A DNA stretch of 64,000 bases. Origin: Cuneatibacter sp. NSJ-177. GTDB taxonomy: Bacteria; Bacillota; Clostridia; Lachnospirales; Lachnospiraceae. Numbering within the stretch: the first letter of the stretch is position 1; the number at the start of each line of letters is the position of its first letter. The position numbers and the translations under genes were made by a program. The notes under the pieces are model-generated. The model had not been told where the DNA came from and made no database searches. It was given only the letters and a program-made list of their open reading frames with translations. The DNA is taken from contig NZ_JALIFO010000006.1 in NCBI RefSeq assembly GCF_022867805.1, positions 1,116,001 to 1,180,000 on the forward strand, read 5' to 3'. Of this stretch, positions 1 through 8,614 are shown piece after piece.

Positions 1-518
1 AGGAACTGCTGAAAGAGGCCGGTTACGAAAGCGGGCTGACGCTGAAATGGGTCGGGGACAGCTCGGCGAACCATACGGCGGAATTTGAGGTGATTCAGAG
101 CTATTTAAGCGCAGTTGGAATTGAGATTGATTTCCAGAACTATGACCGGGCCACCGCGTCGGAGACGATCAAGAACACCGAGGACTGGAGCCTGACGATC
201 CTGGATATGGGAATGAGCGGCGAGCCTTACGGTTCTCTGGCAGCCACAATGAACGACGTGGAACCTGCGAAAAATACGATGAAGGTGATGGGGCTGCCGG
301 AACTGCAAGAGTACACGGACCTGCTGAATGAGACCCGGATGATCCGCGACTTCAATGAGCGCGCTTTATCGTATCAGAAGGCCATGAAGATATGGATGGA
401 AGGCTGTTATAACTTCCCGATTCATGATCTGGTGGAAACCTATGTCGCTTCCGAAAATCTGGAAGGGCTGGTCCGTTCTTCTCTCTACTGTGTCTTTAAT
501 TACTGCTATTTTGATTGA
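1..518 (+). CDS. Family-5 ABC transporter substrate-binding protein, C-terminal part (5' end outside window)
   Basis: The open frame runs into the left edge of the window; codons start at base 3. It begins ELLKEAGYESG, a phrase typical of the C-terminal lobe of SBP_bac_5 (peptide/nickel/opine) binding proteins, and continues with YLSAVGIEIDFQ and a closing LEGLVR motif. These lipoproteins capture peptides or similar ligands outside the cell and deliver them to an ABC permease. About 170 residues are visible, so roughly two thirds of the protein is missing. A hairpin terminator follows at 618. Permease genes, if present, must lie upstream of the window. Family assignment is firm; ligand is unknown. 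Confidence 0.85.
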   Translation, partial: ELLKEAGYESGLTLKWVGDSSANHTAEFEVIQSYLSAVGIEIDFQNYDRATASETIKNTEDWSLTILDMGMSGEPYGSLAATMNDVEPAKNTMKVMGLPELQEYTDLLNETRMIRDFNERALSYQKAMKIWMEGCYNFPIHDLVETYVASENLEGLVRSSLYCVFNYCYFD

Positions 519-617
519 GCTTAAGGAAAGAAAACGCCGGTATATTTCACGAATTCCGGATGGATGGAAATGGAATAAACTATAATTTACACCTCTTGGA
601 CTCAATGGGACAGACAA

Positions 618-652
618 ACGGCACACGGACGAAAATCCATGTGCCGTTTTTT
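618..652 (+). terminator. Rho-independent terminator after the binding-protein gene
   Basis: A 12-bp stem with one mismatch (ACGGCACACGGA against TCCATGTGCCGT, 6-nt loop) is followed directly by six T's. It lies about 100 nt after the stop codon at 518. Confidence 0.85.
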
Positions 653-745
653 GACCGGTAACCAGAACCGCGTTCGGTGATTCATCGGAGCGGAAGAAAG
701 TTTTTTACCTCATTTGCTCATTTTATGCGGAAGTGGTAATTGGGA

Positions 746-774
746 TTGACAAAATTGCCTCCCTGTGTCATAAC
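746..774 (+). promoter_or_regulatory. Candidate sigma-A promoter for the 31-residue ORF
   Basis: TTGACA (746-751), 17-nt spacer, CATAAC (769-774). The -35 is perfect and the -10 is weak. It is the only clear promoter between the terminator at 652 and the small ORF at 867. The rest of the 519-866 gap holds nothing else that I recognise. Confidence 0.4.
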
Positions 775-866
775 TGACATACACAACAGCATAACAGATA
801 TAACACAAGGGAGCAACCTTGGTCTCGATCCGAGTTATGAAAAATTAAGGAAATGTGAGGGATGAG

Positions 867-962
867 ATGGATTTTACGATTTTGACCGTGGCGCTTTTGA
901 TCGGCGTTGCCGTACCGGTTCGCAATAAGCTCATTCGAAAATATCGGAATAGGGAGAAATAG
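867..962 (+). CDS. Putative 31-residue single-pass membrane peptide
   Basis: ATG at 867 is preceded by a GAGGGATGAG ribosome-binding region, and the frame closes with TAG at 960-962. The peptide has a hydrophobic N-terminal half (residues 3-18, FTILTVALLIGVAVPV) followed by a strongly basic tail (RNKLIRKYRNREK). This one-helix-plus-charged-tail layout is shared by small membrane regulators and by type I toxins such as the Fst/Ldr groups, but I recognise no family. A promoter-like element lies at 746 and a terminator at 1076, so it may be a stand-alone transcription unit. It could also be a chance ORF in a non-coding region. Confidence 0.4.
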   Translation: MDFTILTVALLIGVAVPVRNKLIRKYRNREK

Positions 963-1075
963 AAATGTATACTTCGATTTTTCTGCTTTAATTATCATGG
1001 GGATACTGCTCACGTGGAGGCGATCCCAGATACGATAAAGAATGCAAAACCACAGTTGGAAACAAGGTTATTTTT

Positions 1076-1107
1076 AGGCTCCCGCCTCCCGGCGCAGGAG
1101 CCTTTTT
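1076..1107 (+). terminator. Rho-independent terminator
   Basis: AGGCTCC and GGAGCCT arms around a GC-rich loop are followed by TTTTT. Orientation is plus, away from the small ORF at 867. On the minus strand the stem lacks a T-tract, so it probably does not serve the regulator gene ending at 1117. Confidence 0.7.
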
Positions 1108-1116
1108 CGTCACATC

Positions 1117-2745
1117 TCACATCAAATCTAAAGGAGGCAGGATTGCCGTATGGGCGATCCGGTACTGGAGCGGCGACATTCCCACAGTCTTTTTGAAGAC
1201 CCGGCTGAAATACTTTTCGTCCGAATACCCCACCTGGGCCGCGATATGAAAGATTTTGATTTCCGGGTTTTCCAATAGTTCCTTTGCCTTTTGAATCCGT
1301 ACGTTGTTAATGTAATCCGTAATGCCGGACCCGGTCTTTTTTTTGAAGCTCCGGGAAAGGTAATTGGAACTGAGGGAGAATTCTTCGGCGATGGATTCCA
1401 GCGACAGATGCTTGGCGTAGTGAAAATGGATGTATTGTTCGATCTGCTGGAATAGGTTCTGGGAGGCAGGCCCCATCCCCAGGACTCCTTTCAAGTAGTC
1501 GGAGATTGCCGAAAGGTCTGCGATCAGAGATTCCTCCATGACAGACAGATCGTATTGGCCGTCGTCACGGAACGGAAGTCGGAAATAGGAGCCCGGAGGC
1601 GCATCCAGTGACGCGGCGGTCTTGTGGTTCATACGGAAACTTTCAATCCAGCGCATACGCAGGCCGATGTAAGCAGTCCGAAACAGCAGCAGCTGGCGGA
1701 GGGTCAGACCTTTTCCGGAGGTCAGATCCGACAGACAAAGCCGGACCGCGATCCGGATTCCGGATGGATGGCCGTTTAACACCGCCGTGTACAACTGCTC
1801 CTCCATGCGGAAGACCGGAGGCGTTTCCGCTTCTTTTCCGGTGACATGGGAGAAACAGACCGGCTGCCGGGTGTACATCAAGCCGCAGGTCTGGACAGCG
1901 TCTTCCGCCTGCCGGACCGCATCGGAAAAGTTTACCGGAAAGGGCGCAGCCGGGCTCAGACCCAGGGGCAGGAACAGATGAAATTCTTCTCGGACCGCGT
2001 CGACGATCCGACGGCAGAGTTCGGGAATATTGGAAAGCTCGGAATGGAATAAAATATGGATATTCCGATCAATGGGTTCTTCACTTGCGATGCTCTGCCC
2101 GGTCTCATAGCAGAGATCATGGATGAAATTGACGATCAAAGAAAGATCACGCGCTCCGGAAAAGAGTTCGGAAGGCAGATGGCCTGTGGGCAGAATCCCG
2201 ATCCGGCAGGATTCCATGGAGGAAAAGGCTGGCATGATCTCACAAAGCTGCGCCCAGATCACCGAGGTTTGATGGGACGTATGGTACAGGAGAAAAAGCC
2301 GCTGCGCCCGTTTCTTTGAAAGCTCCGAGTGGAGAAAATCGTAGGATTGTTCAATCAGCGCCTGGCTTGCCTCCACACGGTAGGTTTCGATGGCTTTTCC
2401 GACAGCCGCATTTAACTGATCCTCATCCAGAGGCTTTAAAATATAGTCGATACATTTCTGCTGCAGGGCGCTTCTCATATAATCGTATTTGCTGTACCCG
2501 GATATCATGATGATCTGGGCCGGAGGGTGAATCTCGTGTATCATGGCGATCAGCTGGAGGCCGGAGAGCCCCGGCATCTGGACGTCCGAGATCACCAGTT
2601 CCGGTTTTTCCGTGCGGATCAAAGCGGGAACATCCGCCGCCGAGGTGGTTTCCAAGATCGTATCAATCCCATATTTTTTCCAGTCTACCAATAATTTGAC
2701 GGAGACAATGACCGGCTGCTCATCGTCCACAATCAGTGCTTTCAT
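1117..2745 (-). CDS. YesN-type response regulator with AraC DNA-binding domain
   Basis: The 542-residue protein has an N-terminal receiver domain (acidic pair DD at 7-8, phospho-acceptor D54 in VISDVQMPG, switch lysine in ILKPLDE near 105). A long low-similarity middle follows, and the last ~100 residues form an AraC/XylS double helix-turn-helix (YIHFHYAKHLSLESIAEEF ... VGYSDEKYFSRVFKK). This is the usual size of YesN regulators paired with YesM kinases, which typically control solute-binding-protein operons. It follows the kinase gene with a 26-nt overlap, so the two are co-expressed. The binding proteins on both sides (1-518 and 4884) are the likely targets. Confidence 0.93.
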   Translation of the reverse strand: MKALIVDDEQPVIVSVKLLVDWKKYGIDTILETTSAADVPALIRTEKPELVISDVQMPGLSGLQLIAMIHEIHPPAQIIMISGYSKYDYMRSALQQKCIDYILKPLDEDQLNAAVGKAIETYRVEASQALIEQSYDFLHSELSKKRAQRLFLLYHTSHQTSVIWAQLCEIMPAFSSMESCRIGILPTGHLPSELFSGARDLSLIVNFIHDLCYETGQSIASEEPIDRNIHILFHSELSNIPELCRRIVDAVREEFHLFLPLGLSPAAPFPVNFSDAVRQAEDAVQTCGLMYTRQPVCFSHVTGKEAETPPVFRMEEQLYTAVLNGHPSGIRIAVRLCLSDLTSGKGLTLRQLLLFRTAYIGLRMRWIESFRMNHKTAASLDAPPGSYFRLPFRDDGQYDLSVMEESLIADLSAISDYLKGVLGMGPASQNLFQQIEQYIHFHYAKHLSLESIAEEFSLSSNYLSRSFKKKTGSGITDYINNVRIQKAKELLENPEIKIFHIAAQVGYSDEKYFSRVFKKTVGMSPLQYRIAHTAILPPLDLM

Positions 2746-4528
2746 GGCGTTCCTCCTTGTTAGAAAAATGATTGAGCGGGATCTGCAAAGAGACCAGAAT
2801 CCCGCCGCCTGAGACCAGTTTCAGCTCCATGGACGCGTCGTTGCCGTAAAGAAGTTTCAGGCGGTACAGGGTGTTTTTCAGTCCAATATGATTGGGGGTG
2901 GAAATCTGCTCCACATTGATTTGCCGGAGCGTTTCATTGATTTCTTCCAGGCGGTCCGTGGAAAGCCCGGTGCCGTTGTCCTCCACCGTGATCGTGAGAA
3001 CCGATTCTTGCAGGGAAGCGTGGATTTTCAGGTAGGAGAAAGTTTTCCGGCACAGCTCCCCATGTTTGAAGGAATTTTCCACCAGAGGCTGCAGCAGCAT
3101 TTTCGGAACCGGAATGTCTTCGGTTCCCGGTCCCATCAATAGTTCCGTGGAGATTCGGTTGTCGAACCGGACGTTCTGAAGGGTCAGGTAGTTTTGGACA
3201 TACTGAAACTCCTGCCTCAGTTCGATGGAGGCCTGCTCCAGGTTCATGCTGTACTGCATCCGGGACCCAAGCATGGTCAAAAGGCGGTAAACTTCCTTGT
3301 CGCCATGCTGAAGGGACAGGCTTCCGATGCTTTGAAGCGCATTGTAGAGAAAATGCGGATTGATCTGGCTCTGCAGCATTTTGGCCTCGGCGTTCCGGTG
3401 GGCCCGGCTTAGCATCTGCTGGCGCTGAAACAGTTCATTGATATTGTCCATCATCCGCTCGACGTGAACGATCAGGTTCCCGATCTCATCTTTGCGGCAG
3501 TATTGGGTATAGTTGGAGATATGGGCGGTCAGGTCTCCGCACTCCACCCGCTGCACATAGCGGTTCAGGGAAATCAGCGGCCGGGTGGCGTGGTAGACGA
3601 TATAGGCGCAGAAAGAGACGCATAAGAAACAAGAGAGCGTCAGCAGCAACAGGTTCAGCACCAGGGAATGATTGGCGTCCTCATAGAGAAGACCAAAGGA
3701 TTCCAGACGAAGCAGCTGCCAGGGGGCATCCTGGCTCTCCAGGGCCTGATGAAAGGCAATGCCGTGGAAATAAGGCGTCTCGATGGAAGACCAGGTTTCC
3801 GGCGCACAGGATGCAAGAATTTCCTGGAAGCGCCCGGCGTCCATCTGCGGATCGTTGGTGTAGATCAGATTGCCGTTTGCATCCAGGAGGGCGACCGTAT
3901 TATTTTCCGCACCGTCCAGATACTGGGCAAATGTGCTGACGTCAATATCAAAAGAGAGGGTGCCCAGCAAAGTTTCCCCAGTGGGATTGGAAATGTTCCA
4001 GTGGAACGAGCAGACCTTTTGATTCCGGTTCCTATTCAGCCTGGTTCCATAAGTATGAAAATTGTGGGGCTGTTCTGTGTAAGCTGTATAGAGCGGCGTA
4101 TCTGCCGGAATGTCCACCGGGTACGGAGAGTCCGTCACGGTGCGGCCTGCCTGCCCGACTAGGTACGCTTTTTCCGAGTGATACAGGTGCAGGTAAATCT
4201 GTACGATCGGAGTCCGGCTGGAGAGATCCATGCTGGAGCGGAGGTAGGAAAGCAGCTCATAACGGTCCTCATAACTGTGTTCCTCCGCGCGCAGGATCCG
4301 GTAGATATTCGTGTTGTAATAGAGATTCATCGCGGTCTTGCGCATGTATTGGAAATAGATTTCCAGAGAAATTTTGTCCGAATTTACAGTCTGAATCCCA
4401 CGGTCAATGGCATTGTTGTACAGGGTGTCTTTCGTGTGGAGATAGGTCACAATCGCGCATAGAAAAAAAGATATGAAAATGGTGAGCAAGAGGAAAAAAG
4501 TAATCCGTTTCACAAAACTTTGTTTCAT
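2720..4528 (-). CDS. YesM-type sensor histidine kinase
   Basis: The 602-residue protein has an N-terminal membrane helix (about 9-30), a ~260-residue extracellular sensor region and a second membrane helix near 290-315. A HAMP linker follows (RPLISLNRYVQRVECGDL), then the His_kinase motif with the phospho-histidine in SQINPHFLYNALQSIG and an HATPase_c domain (PLVENSFKHG, VEDNGTGL). This is the 5TM-independent YesM/LytS-like class that pairs with YesN regulators. The start at 4528 sits behind a consensus minus-strand promoter at 4566-4594. Signal unknown, probably a sugar, peptide or a ligand-loaded binding protein. Confidence 0.93.
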   Translation of the reverse strand: MKQSFVKRITFFLLLTIFISFFLCAIVTYLHTKDTLYNNAIDRGIQTVNSDKISLEIYFQYMRKTAMNLYYNTNIYRILRAEEHSYEDRYELLSYLRSSMDLSSRTPIVQIYLHLYHSEKAYLVGQAGRTVTDSPYPVDIPADTPLYTAYTEQPHNFHTYGTRLNRNRNQKVCSFHWNISNPTGETLLGTLSFDIDVSTFAQYLDGAENNTVALLDANGNLIYTNDPQMDAGRFQEILASCAPETWSSIETPYFHGIAFHQALESQDAPWQLLRLESFGLLYEDANHSLVLNLLLLTLSCFLCVSFCAYIVYHATRPLISLNRYVQRVECGDLTAHISNYTQYCRKDEIGNLIVHVERMMDNINELFQRQQMLSRAHRNAEAKMLQSQINPHFLYNALQSIGSLSLQHGDKEVYRLLTMLGSRMQYSMNLEQASIELRQEFQYVQNYLTLQNVRFDNRISTELLMGPGTEDIPVPKMLLQPLVENSFKHGELCRKTFSYLKIHASLQESVLTITVEDNGTGLSTDRLEEINETLRQINVEQISTPNHIGLKNTLYRLKLLYGNDASMELKLVSGGGILVSLQIPLNHFSNKEERHESTDCGR

Positions 4529-4565
4529 GTCTTTTTCTCCATGAGTTGGGGTATTTTCTTACTAT

Positions 4566-4594
4566 AGTATAAAAGGCTTCATTTTCTTTGTCAA
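4566..4594 (-). promoter_or_regulatory. Sigma-A promoter of the kinase/regulator operon
   Basis: Read on the minus strand: TTGACA (4594-4589), 17-nt spacer, TATACT (4571-4566). This is near-perfect consensus, about 40 nt before the kinase start codon. Confidence 0.8.
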
Positions 4595-4631
4595 TGATCC
4601 AGAATGTACCAGGATACGCAGGAAGGAAGGA

Positions 4632-4667
4632 GGACAAAATTGTCCACCCAGGCGGACAATTTTGTGG
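4632..4667. promoter_or_regulatory. Tandem palindromic operator between the kinase operon and the binding-protein gene
   Basis: Two near-palindromes, GGACAAAATTGTCC (4632-4645) and GGACAATTTTGTGG (4654-4667), have centres 22 bp apart, two helical turns. Together they form a perfect 12-bp inverted repeat (ACAAAATTGTCC / GGACAATTTTGT, 8-nt loop). The position upstream of both divergent genes suits binding of the AraC-type regulator encoded at 1117-2745; that link is inference. Confidence 0.6.
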
Positions 4668-4775
4668 GTGGGCGGGGCAGGAAACAGGCGGATATAATGA
4701 AAAAAGAAGTGGAAACAGGCCTGTTTTGGGAAGTGCTATTGGAAAGGAAAACCAGAGAGAAGGGCGGAAATTCAC

Positions 4776-4804
4776 TTTTCAACCCGGAAACCGCAGGGTA
4801 TAAT
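4776..4804 (+). promoter_or_regulatory. Candidate promoter of the second binding-protein gene
   Basis: TTTTCA (4776-4781), 17-nt spacer, perfect TATAAT (4799-4804), 80 nt before the start codon at 4884. The weak -35 suggests activator dependence, in keeping with the operator pair at 4632-4667. Confidence 0.5.
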
Positions 4805-4883
4805 GTTTGAATGAATACATGATTACCGGTATAACAAATTGCCTAGGCTTGCCGCACGGCCGGCAGCCGGGAAAGGCGGGAGT

Positions 4884-6464
4884 ATGAAACATGGCAAATG
4901 TAAATATACAGGATGGGTGATTGCAGTCCTGTTTCTTTCCTTGGGATGTCAGTCCTGCGCCTCCCACGCCCTTCCGTCCGGGGAGACCGTTACAGAAGTC
5001 GGAGTGGAGAAGGCGGGCGGAATACTTCGGATTTGTGACAATGAAACCGTGGAGGTGCTGGGGTATCCTCCGGAGATGACTTCGGAGGTTCAGCTCAGGC
5101 ATGCAGCCCCGGCCATTGAGACGCTCCTTCGAATGGATGAAAAAGGGACGCCGCAGGGACATTTGGCAAAGGGCTGCACCGAAGATCGGGAAAACCGGAC
5201 CCTGACCATCGAACTGCGCAGCGGGATCCGCTTTCACGACGGAACAGAATTTAACGCGGAAGCAGTCAAGTGGAATCTGGACCAGCAGATCAGCCACGAG
5301 GCAGCCGGAACCAGCCGGATCGAGGAAATTGTGGCGGAAGACTCTTTGACGGTAAAGATCTTCCTGAAAGAGTGGGATAATACACTGCAGGACAACCTTT
5401 GTATGGGGCTGGGGCTGATGATTTCTCCGGCCGCCTTTGAAAAGAACGGGGGCGCCTGGTGGGCGAGGCGAAATCCGATTGGCACGGGCCCTTTTGTCCT
5501 GACCGGATGGCAGCGGAGCAAAAAGCTGGTGTATGAAAAGAATGAAAACTATTGGCAGAAAGGGCTGCCACTGCTGGACGGAATCGAGATCATTACGGAC
5601 ACGGATTATATCAGCCGTGATTTTGCCCTGCGCAATCAGGATTACGACGTGTTGATCCGCGGGGATATTACCAGTCTGGCAGGGCTGCTTTCCGAGGGAT
5701 ATGCGTTAAACTCTGTGTCATCGGGCACCGGCCCCTGGGGACTGGTATTTGACTCCGCCAATGAAAACTCTCCCTTTTCCGACCTGCGGGTCCGGCAGGC
5801 CGTCTCCCATGCGGTGGATGTGGAAAAGATCGGGGAAGAGATTTATCTGGATACTGTGGAGCTGACGAACCAGCTGTCTTACCGGGACAATTGGAGCTAT
5901 AACTATCAGGTGAAGGGATATCCCTACGATAAGGAGAAGGCGAAGGCGCTCCTTATGGAGGCCGGATATCCGGACGGCTTTTCCACGGTCTATACTTATA
6001 ATATGATGGCGGACCGGGCGGAAGAGCTGGCTTTCGCCCTGCGGGACATGCTGGCTGAGGTAAATATATCGCTGGAACTAAATCCGGTCAGCGATATGGT
6101 CCACTCCGAGCTGCTGTTCGGCGGAGTGGGCTGGGATGGAATCCTGGGGATTCACGGGTCCGCCTACCCCGATGCAGTGGTTCAGATGTATAACTCTTTT
6201 GTCGGAGACCGGCAGTACCGAAGCATGTGGAAGCCAGCGGATCTGATGGAGTCAATCTGGAATGCTGTGACGGCGCCGGAGCAGCAAAGAGGGGAGGAAA
6301 TCCAGGAAGCCCAGCGGCTTCTGGTGGATGAATATTGCCTGATCACCTGTATGTTCATCCAAAAAGATATGGCGGTCTGCGCGCCTTATGTCCACGATAC
6401 CGGGCTTTCCAAGACTGTGCCGTGCACCCAGTGGACGCCGGAGCTGGCTTGGGTAGGGAAATGA
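4884..6464 (+). CDS. Family-5 ABC transporter substrate-binding lipoprotein
   Basis: I place the start at ATG 4884, behind AAAGGCGGGAG, because the encoded MKHGKCKYTGWVIAVLFLSLGC is a lipoprotein signal with the lipobox cysteine, while the upstream extension is not. The ~526-residue mature protein has SBP_bac_5 landmarks: RSGIRFHDGTEFNAEAVKWN, NPIGTGPFVLTGW, YWQKGLPLLDGI, FSDLRVRQAVSHAVD and KAKALLMEAGYPDGF. It should bind a peptide or similar solute outside the membrane. No permease or ATPase genes follow, so it must share a transporter encoded elsewhere, perhaps with the truncated paralogue at the left edge of the window. Ligand unknown. Confidence 0.92.
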   Translation: MKHGKCKYTGWVIAVLFLSLGCQSCASHALPSGETVTEVGVEKAGGILRICDNETVEVLGYPPEMTSEVQLRHAAPAIETLLRMDEKGTPQGHLAKGCTEDRENRTLTIELRSGIRFHDGTEFNAEAVKWNLDQQISHEAAGTSRIEEIVAEDSLTVKIFLKEWDNTLQDNLCMGLGLMISPAAFEKNGGAWWARRNPIGTGPFVLTGWQRSKKLVYEKNENYWQKGLPLLDGIEIITDTDYISRDFALRNQDYDVLIRGDITSLAGLLSEGYALNSVSSGTGPWGLVFDSANENSPFSDLRVRQAVSHAVDVEKIGEEIYLDTVELTNQLSYRDNWSYNYQVKGYPYDKEKAKALLMEAGYPDGFSTVYTYNMMADRAEELAFALRDMLAEVNISLELNPVSDMVHSELLFGGVGWDGILGIHGSAYPDAVVQMYNSFVGDRQYRSMWKPADLMESIWNAVTAPEQQRGEEIQEAQRLLVDEYCLITCMFIQKDMAVCAPYVHDTGLSKTVPCTQWTPELAWVGK

Positions 6465-6493
6465 TATGAATTTCCGGCCGTTTTTGGTTCCCC

Positions 6494-6522
6494 TTGCAAC
6501 TTCCCAGGCTTTTTGATATAAT
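6494..6522 (+). promoter_or_regulatory. Sigma-A promoter of the gls24-nusB-xse-isp operon
   Basis: TTGCAA (6494-6499), 17-nt spacer, TATAAT (6517-6522), 60 nt before the gls24-type gene. Confidence 0.75.
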
Positions 6523-6581
6523 AACAAAAAGTTCTATGGATAGAAATATCGATCCACAAAGGTGGAACAGGAGGTTTTCAA

Positions 6582-6974
6582 ATGGGTAAAGAGACGGAAG
6601 GCAGAAGCACTCATGTCATCCATGAAAAGGATAAAATCGGCCAGGTCGTGATTGCGGACGAAGTATTCGCCATCATTGCGGGCCTGGCGGCGACGGAGAT
6701 AGACGGCGTTCACTCAATGGCGGACAACATTACGAAAGAACTGATTGCCAAGCTGGGGATGAAAACCCTCTCCAAGGGGGTAAAGGTAGAGGTCATGGAG
6801 GATAAGGTTTCCGTCTACATGGCGCTTAACATCGAGTTCGGCTACAACATCCCCCAGGTTTCTACCCTGGTGCAGGAAAGAGTCAAAGCTTCGATCGAAA
6901 ACATGACCGGTTTCTCGGTTTTGGATGTCAACATTAAAATCGCCGGCGTCGTCGTTGACCGGGACCGGCAGTAA
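6582..6974 (+). CDS. Asp23/Gls24 family envelope-stress protein
   Basis: This 130-residue protein matches the Asp23/Gls24 (DUF322) family along its length: IADEVFAIIAGLAATEIDGVHSM near the N-terminus, then GVKVEVMEDKVSVYMALNIEFGYNIP and VLDVNIKIAGVVV near the end. Family members are small, highly expressed proteins linked to envelope or alkaline stress in Gram-positives; biochemical role unclear. A strong RBS (AGGAGG) precedes ATG 6582. Its place just ahead of nusB is conserved in Clostridia. It is the first gene of a long operon driven by the promoter at 6494. Confidence 0.93.
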   Translation: MGKETEGRSTHVIHEKDKIGQVVIADEVFAIIAGLAATEIDGVHSMADNITKELIAKLGMKTLSKGVKVEVMEDKVSVYMALNIEFGYNIPQVSTLVQERVKASIENMTGFSVLDVNIKIAGVVVDRDRQ

Positions 6975-6987
6975 CGAAAGGCAGAAC

Positions 6988-7425
6988 ATGACACGAAGAC
7001 AAGTGAGAGAACACACCTTTAAAGCGCTGTTCCAGAAAGAGTTCTGCGATCACGAAGAATACCAGGAGCGGTGTGAACTGTACGTTGGGGAGCTTCCTGA
7101 GCTGCCTGCGGAGGGAAAAGAGGAGATCAAGGAACGGGCGCTTTTGGTGGAACACCGTCTGGAGGAGTTGGACGGAAAGCTGAATATGGTGGCGGAAGGC
7201 TGGAAGACCCGCCGGATGGGAAAGGTGGAGCTGACGATTTTGCGTCTGGCCGCCTATGAGATTTTTTACGACGAGCAGGTTCCGGCCAAGGTGGCGATCA
7301 ATGAAGCGGTGGAACTGGCAAAGATATACGGCGGCGAGGATTCCCCCGGCTTTATCAATGCGATTTTAGGAAAATTGGTGAAAGGTCTTGATGAGGCCGA
7401 TGAGACGGACCGCGAATGTTTATAA
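6988..7425 (+). CDS. nusB: Transcription antitermination factor NusB
   Basis: I choose ATG 6988 because it yields the standard NusB beginning MTRRQVREHTFKALFQ; a longer in-frame version only adds residues that overlap the preceding gene. The 145-residue all-helical protein carries the family end motif KVAINEAVELAKIYGGEDSPGFINAILGKL. NusB with NusE (S10) binds boxA RNA and supports antitermination of rRNA operons. The 3' end overlaps the start of xseA by 35 nt, which suggests translational coupling. Confidence 0.97.
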   Translation: MTRRQVREHTFKALFQKEFCDHEEYQERCELYVGELPELPAEGKEEIKERALLVEHRLEELDGKLNMVAEGWKTRRMGKVELTILRLAAYEIFYDEQVPAKVAINEAVELAKIYGGEDSPGFINAILGKLVKGLDEADETDRECL

Positions 7426-8614
7426 AGTAGGCCAGGTAAATGCCTATATCAAGAATTTGTTTGCGATGGACTATGCGCTCCGCTCTATTGTCGTGAAGGG
7501 CGAAGTCTCCAACTGCAAATATCACTCCTCCGGTCATATTTATTTTACGCTAAAGGACGAGACGGGTACGCTCTCGGCGGTTATGTTCGCCGGACAGCGG
7601 GCCGGTCTCCGCTTTCGGTTGGAGGAAGGACAAAACGTTCTGGTTTCCGGAAGCATTATGGTCTATGAGAGGGAGGGAAAATACCAGCTTTACGCAAAGG
7701 AAATCACGCTGGACGGGATCGGCGATCTGTACCAGAGGTTTGAAGAACTGAAGAAACGCCTGGGGGAGATGGGGATGTTTGCCCCGGAATACAAGCAGCC
7801 GGTTCCCAAATATGTAAAGCGGGTCGGCATCGTGACGTCCCCTACGGGAGCCGCGATCCGGGATATCGTCAATATCGCGGGGAGGAGAAATCCTTATGTG
7901 CAGCTGATTCTCTACCCGGCGCTGGTCCAGGGAGAGCAGGCGGGAAAAAGTATTGTCCGCGGGATTGAAACCCTGGATTCCATGGGCTTAGACTGCCTGA
8001 TCGTCGGGCGGGGCGGAGGATCCATCGAAGATTTGTGGGCTTTTAATGAGGAATCGGTGGCCAGGGCGATCTTTGAGTGCCGGACGCCGGTGATTTCGGC
8101 GGTGGGCCATGAGACCGATACGACGATCGCGGATTTTGTCGCGGATCTCCGGGCCCCGACGCCTTCGGCGGCCGCGGAGCTGGCCGTCTACGATGTCTAC
8201 GAATTCATGGGCCAGCTGGAACAAAAAAAGCTGTCTCTGCGCCGCCTCGCCAACGGTGCGCTGAGAGATCAAAAACTGCGGCTGACCGAGCAGGAACGGC
8301 GGCTGACGCGGCTGGATCCCCAGTATCAGCTGGGAGAAAAAAGCCAGCAGCTGGCAAACGCCGAACGGCAGATGGGAGAGCTGGTCCGCCGGCGTCTCGA
8401 AGCGAGCCGGCAGCAGCTGGCCGTGGCGGCCGCCCGGCTTTCGGGTGTATCGCCTTTGACGAAGCTGGAACAGGGCTATGCCTATGTGACCGGGGAGACC
8501 GGGGAAAACATCAAATCGGTGAGACAGGCCCCGCCCGGATGTGTGCTGACGGTACGTCTGGCGGACGGGACGGTTCAGAGTGTGGTAAAGGAGCAGAAAG
8601 CCGATGGAAGATAA
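7391..8614 (+). CDS. xseA: Exodeoxyribonuclease VII large subunit
   Basis: The ~407-residue XseA has an N-terminal OB-fold domain (VYKVGQVNAYIKNLF ... GEVSNCKYHSSGHIYFTLKD), the catalytic domain (RVGIVTSPTGAAIRDI, VGRGGGSIEDLWAFN, SAVGHETDTTIADFVADLRAPTPSAAAELA) and a coiled-coil C-terminal arm. With XseB it degrades single-stranded DNA in both directions and takes part in repair. ATG 7391 has AAAGG five bases upstream; TTG 7388 and ATG 7400 are alternatives. The gene overlaps nusB and is itself overlapped by xseB. Confidence 0.97.
   Translation: MRPMRRTANVYKVGQVNAYIKNLFAMDYALRSIVVKGEVSNCKYHSSGHIYFTLKDETGTLSAVMFAGQRAGLRFRLEEGQNVLVSGSIMVYEREGKYQLYAKEITLDGIGDLYQRFEELKKRLGEMGMFAPEYKQPVPKYVKRVGIVTSPTGAAIRDIVNIAGRRNPYVQLILYPALVQGEQAGKSIVRGIETLDSMGLDCLIVGRGGGSIEDLWAFNEESVARAIFECRTPVISAVGHETDTTIADFVADLRAPTPSAAAELAVYDVYEFMGQLEQKKLSLRRLANGALRDQKLRLTEQERRLTRLDPQYQLGEKSQQLANAERQMGELVRRRLEASRQQLAVAAARLSGVSPLTKLEQGYAYVTGETGENIKSVRQAPPGCVLTVRLADGTVQSVVKEQKADGR

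Noticed and set aside
867-962. KdpF, given the orphan KdpE-like regulator at 17563
   Set aside because: Sequence pattern (basic tail RNKLIRKYRNREK) does not fit KdpF, and no kdpABC genes are present.
1014-1196. 60-residue GTG-initiated frame running through the terminator at 1076
   Set aside because: Crosses a terminator hairpin and ends inside the convergent regulator gene; no RBS support or similarity.
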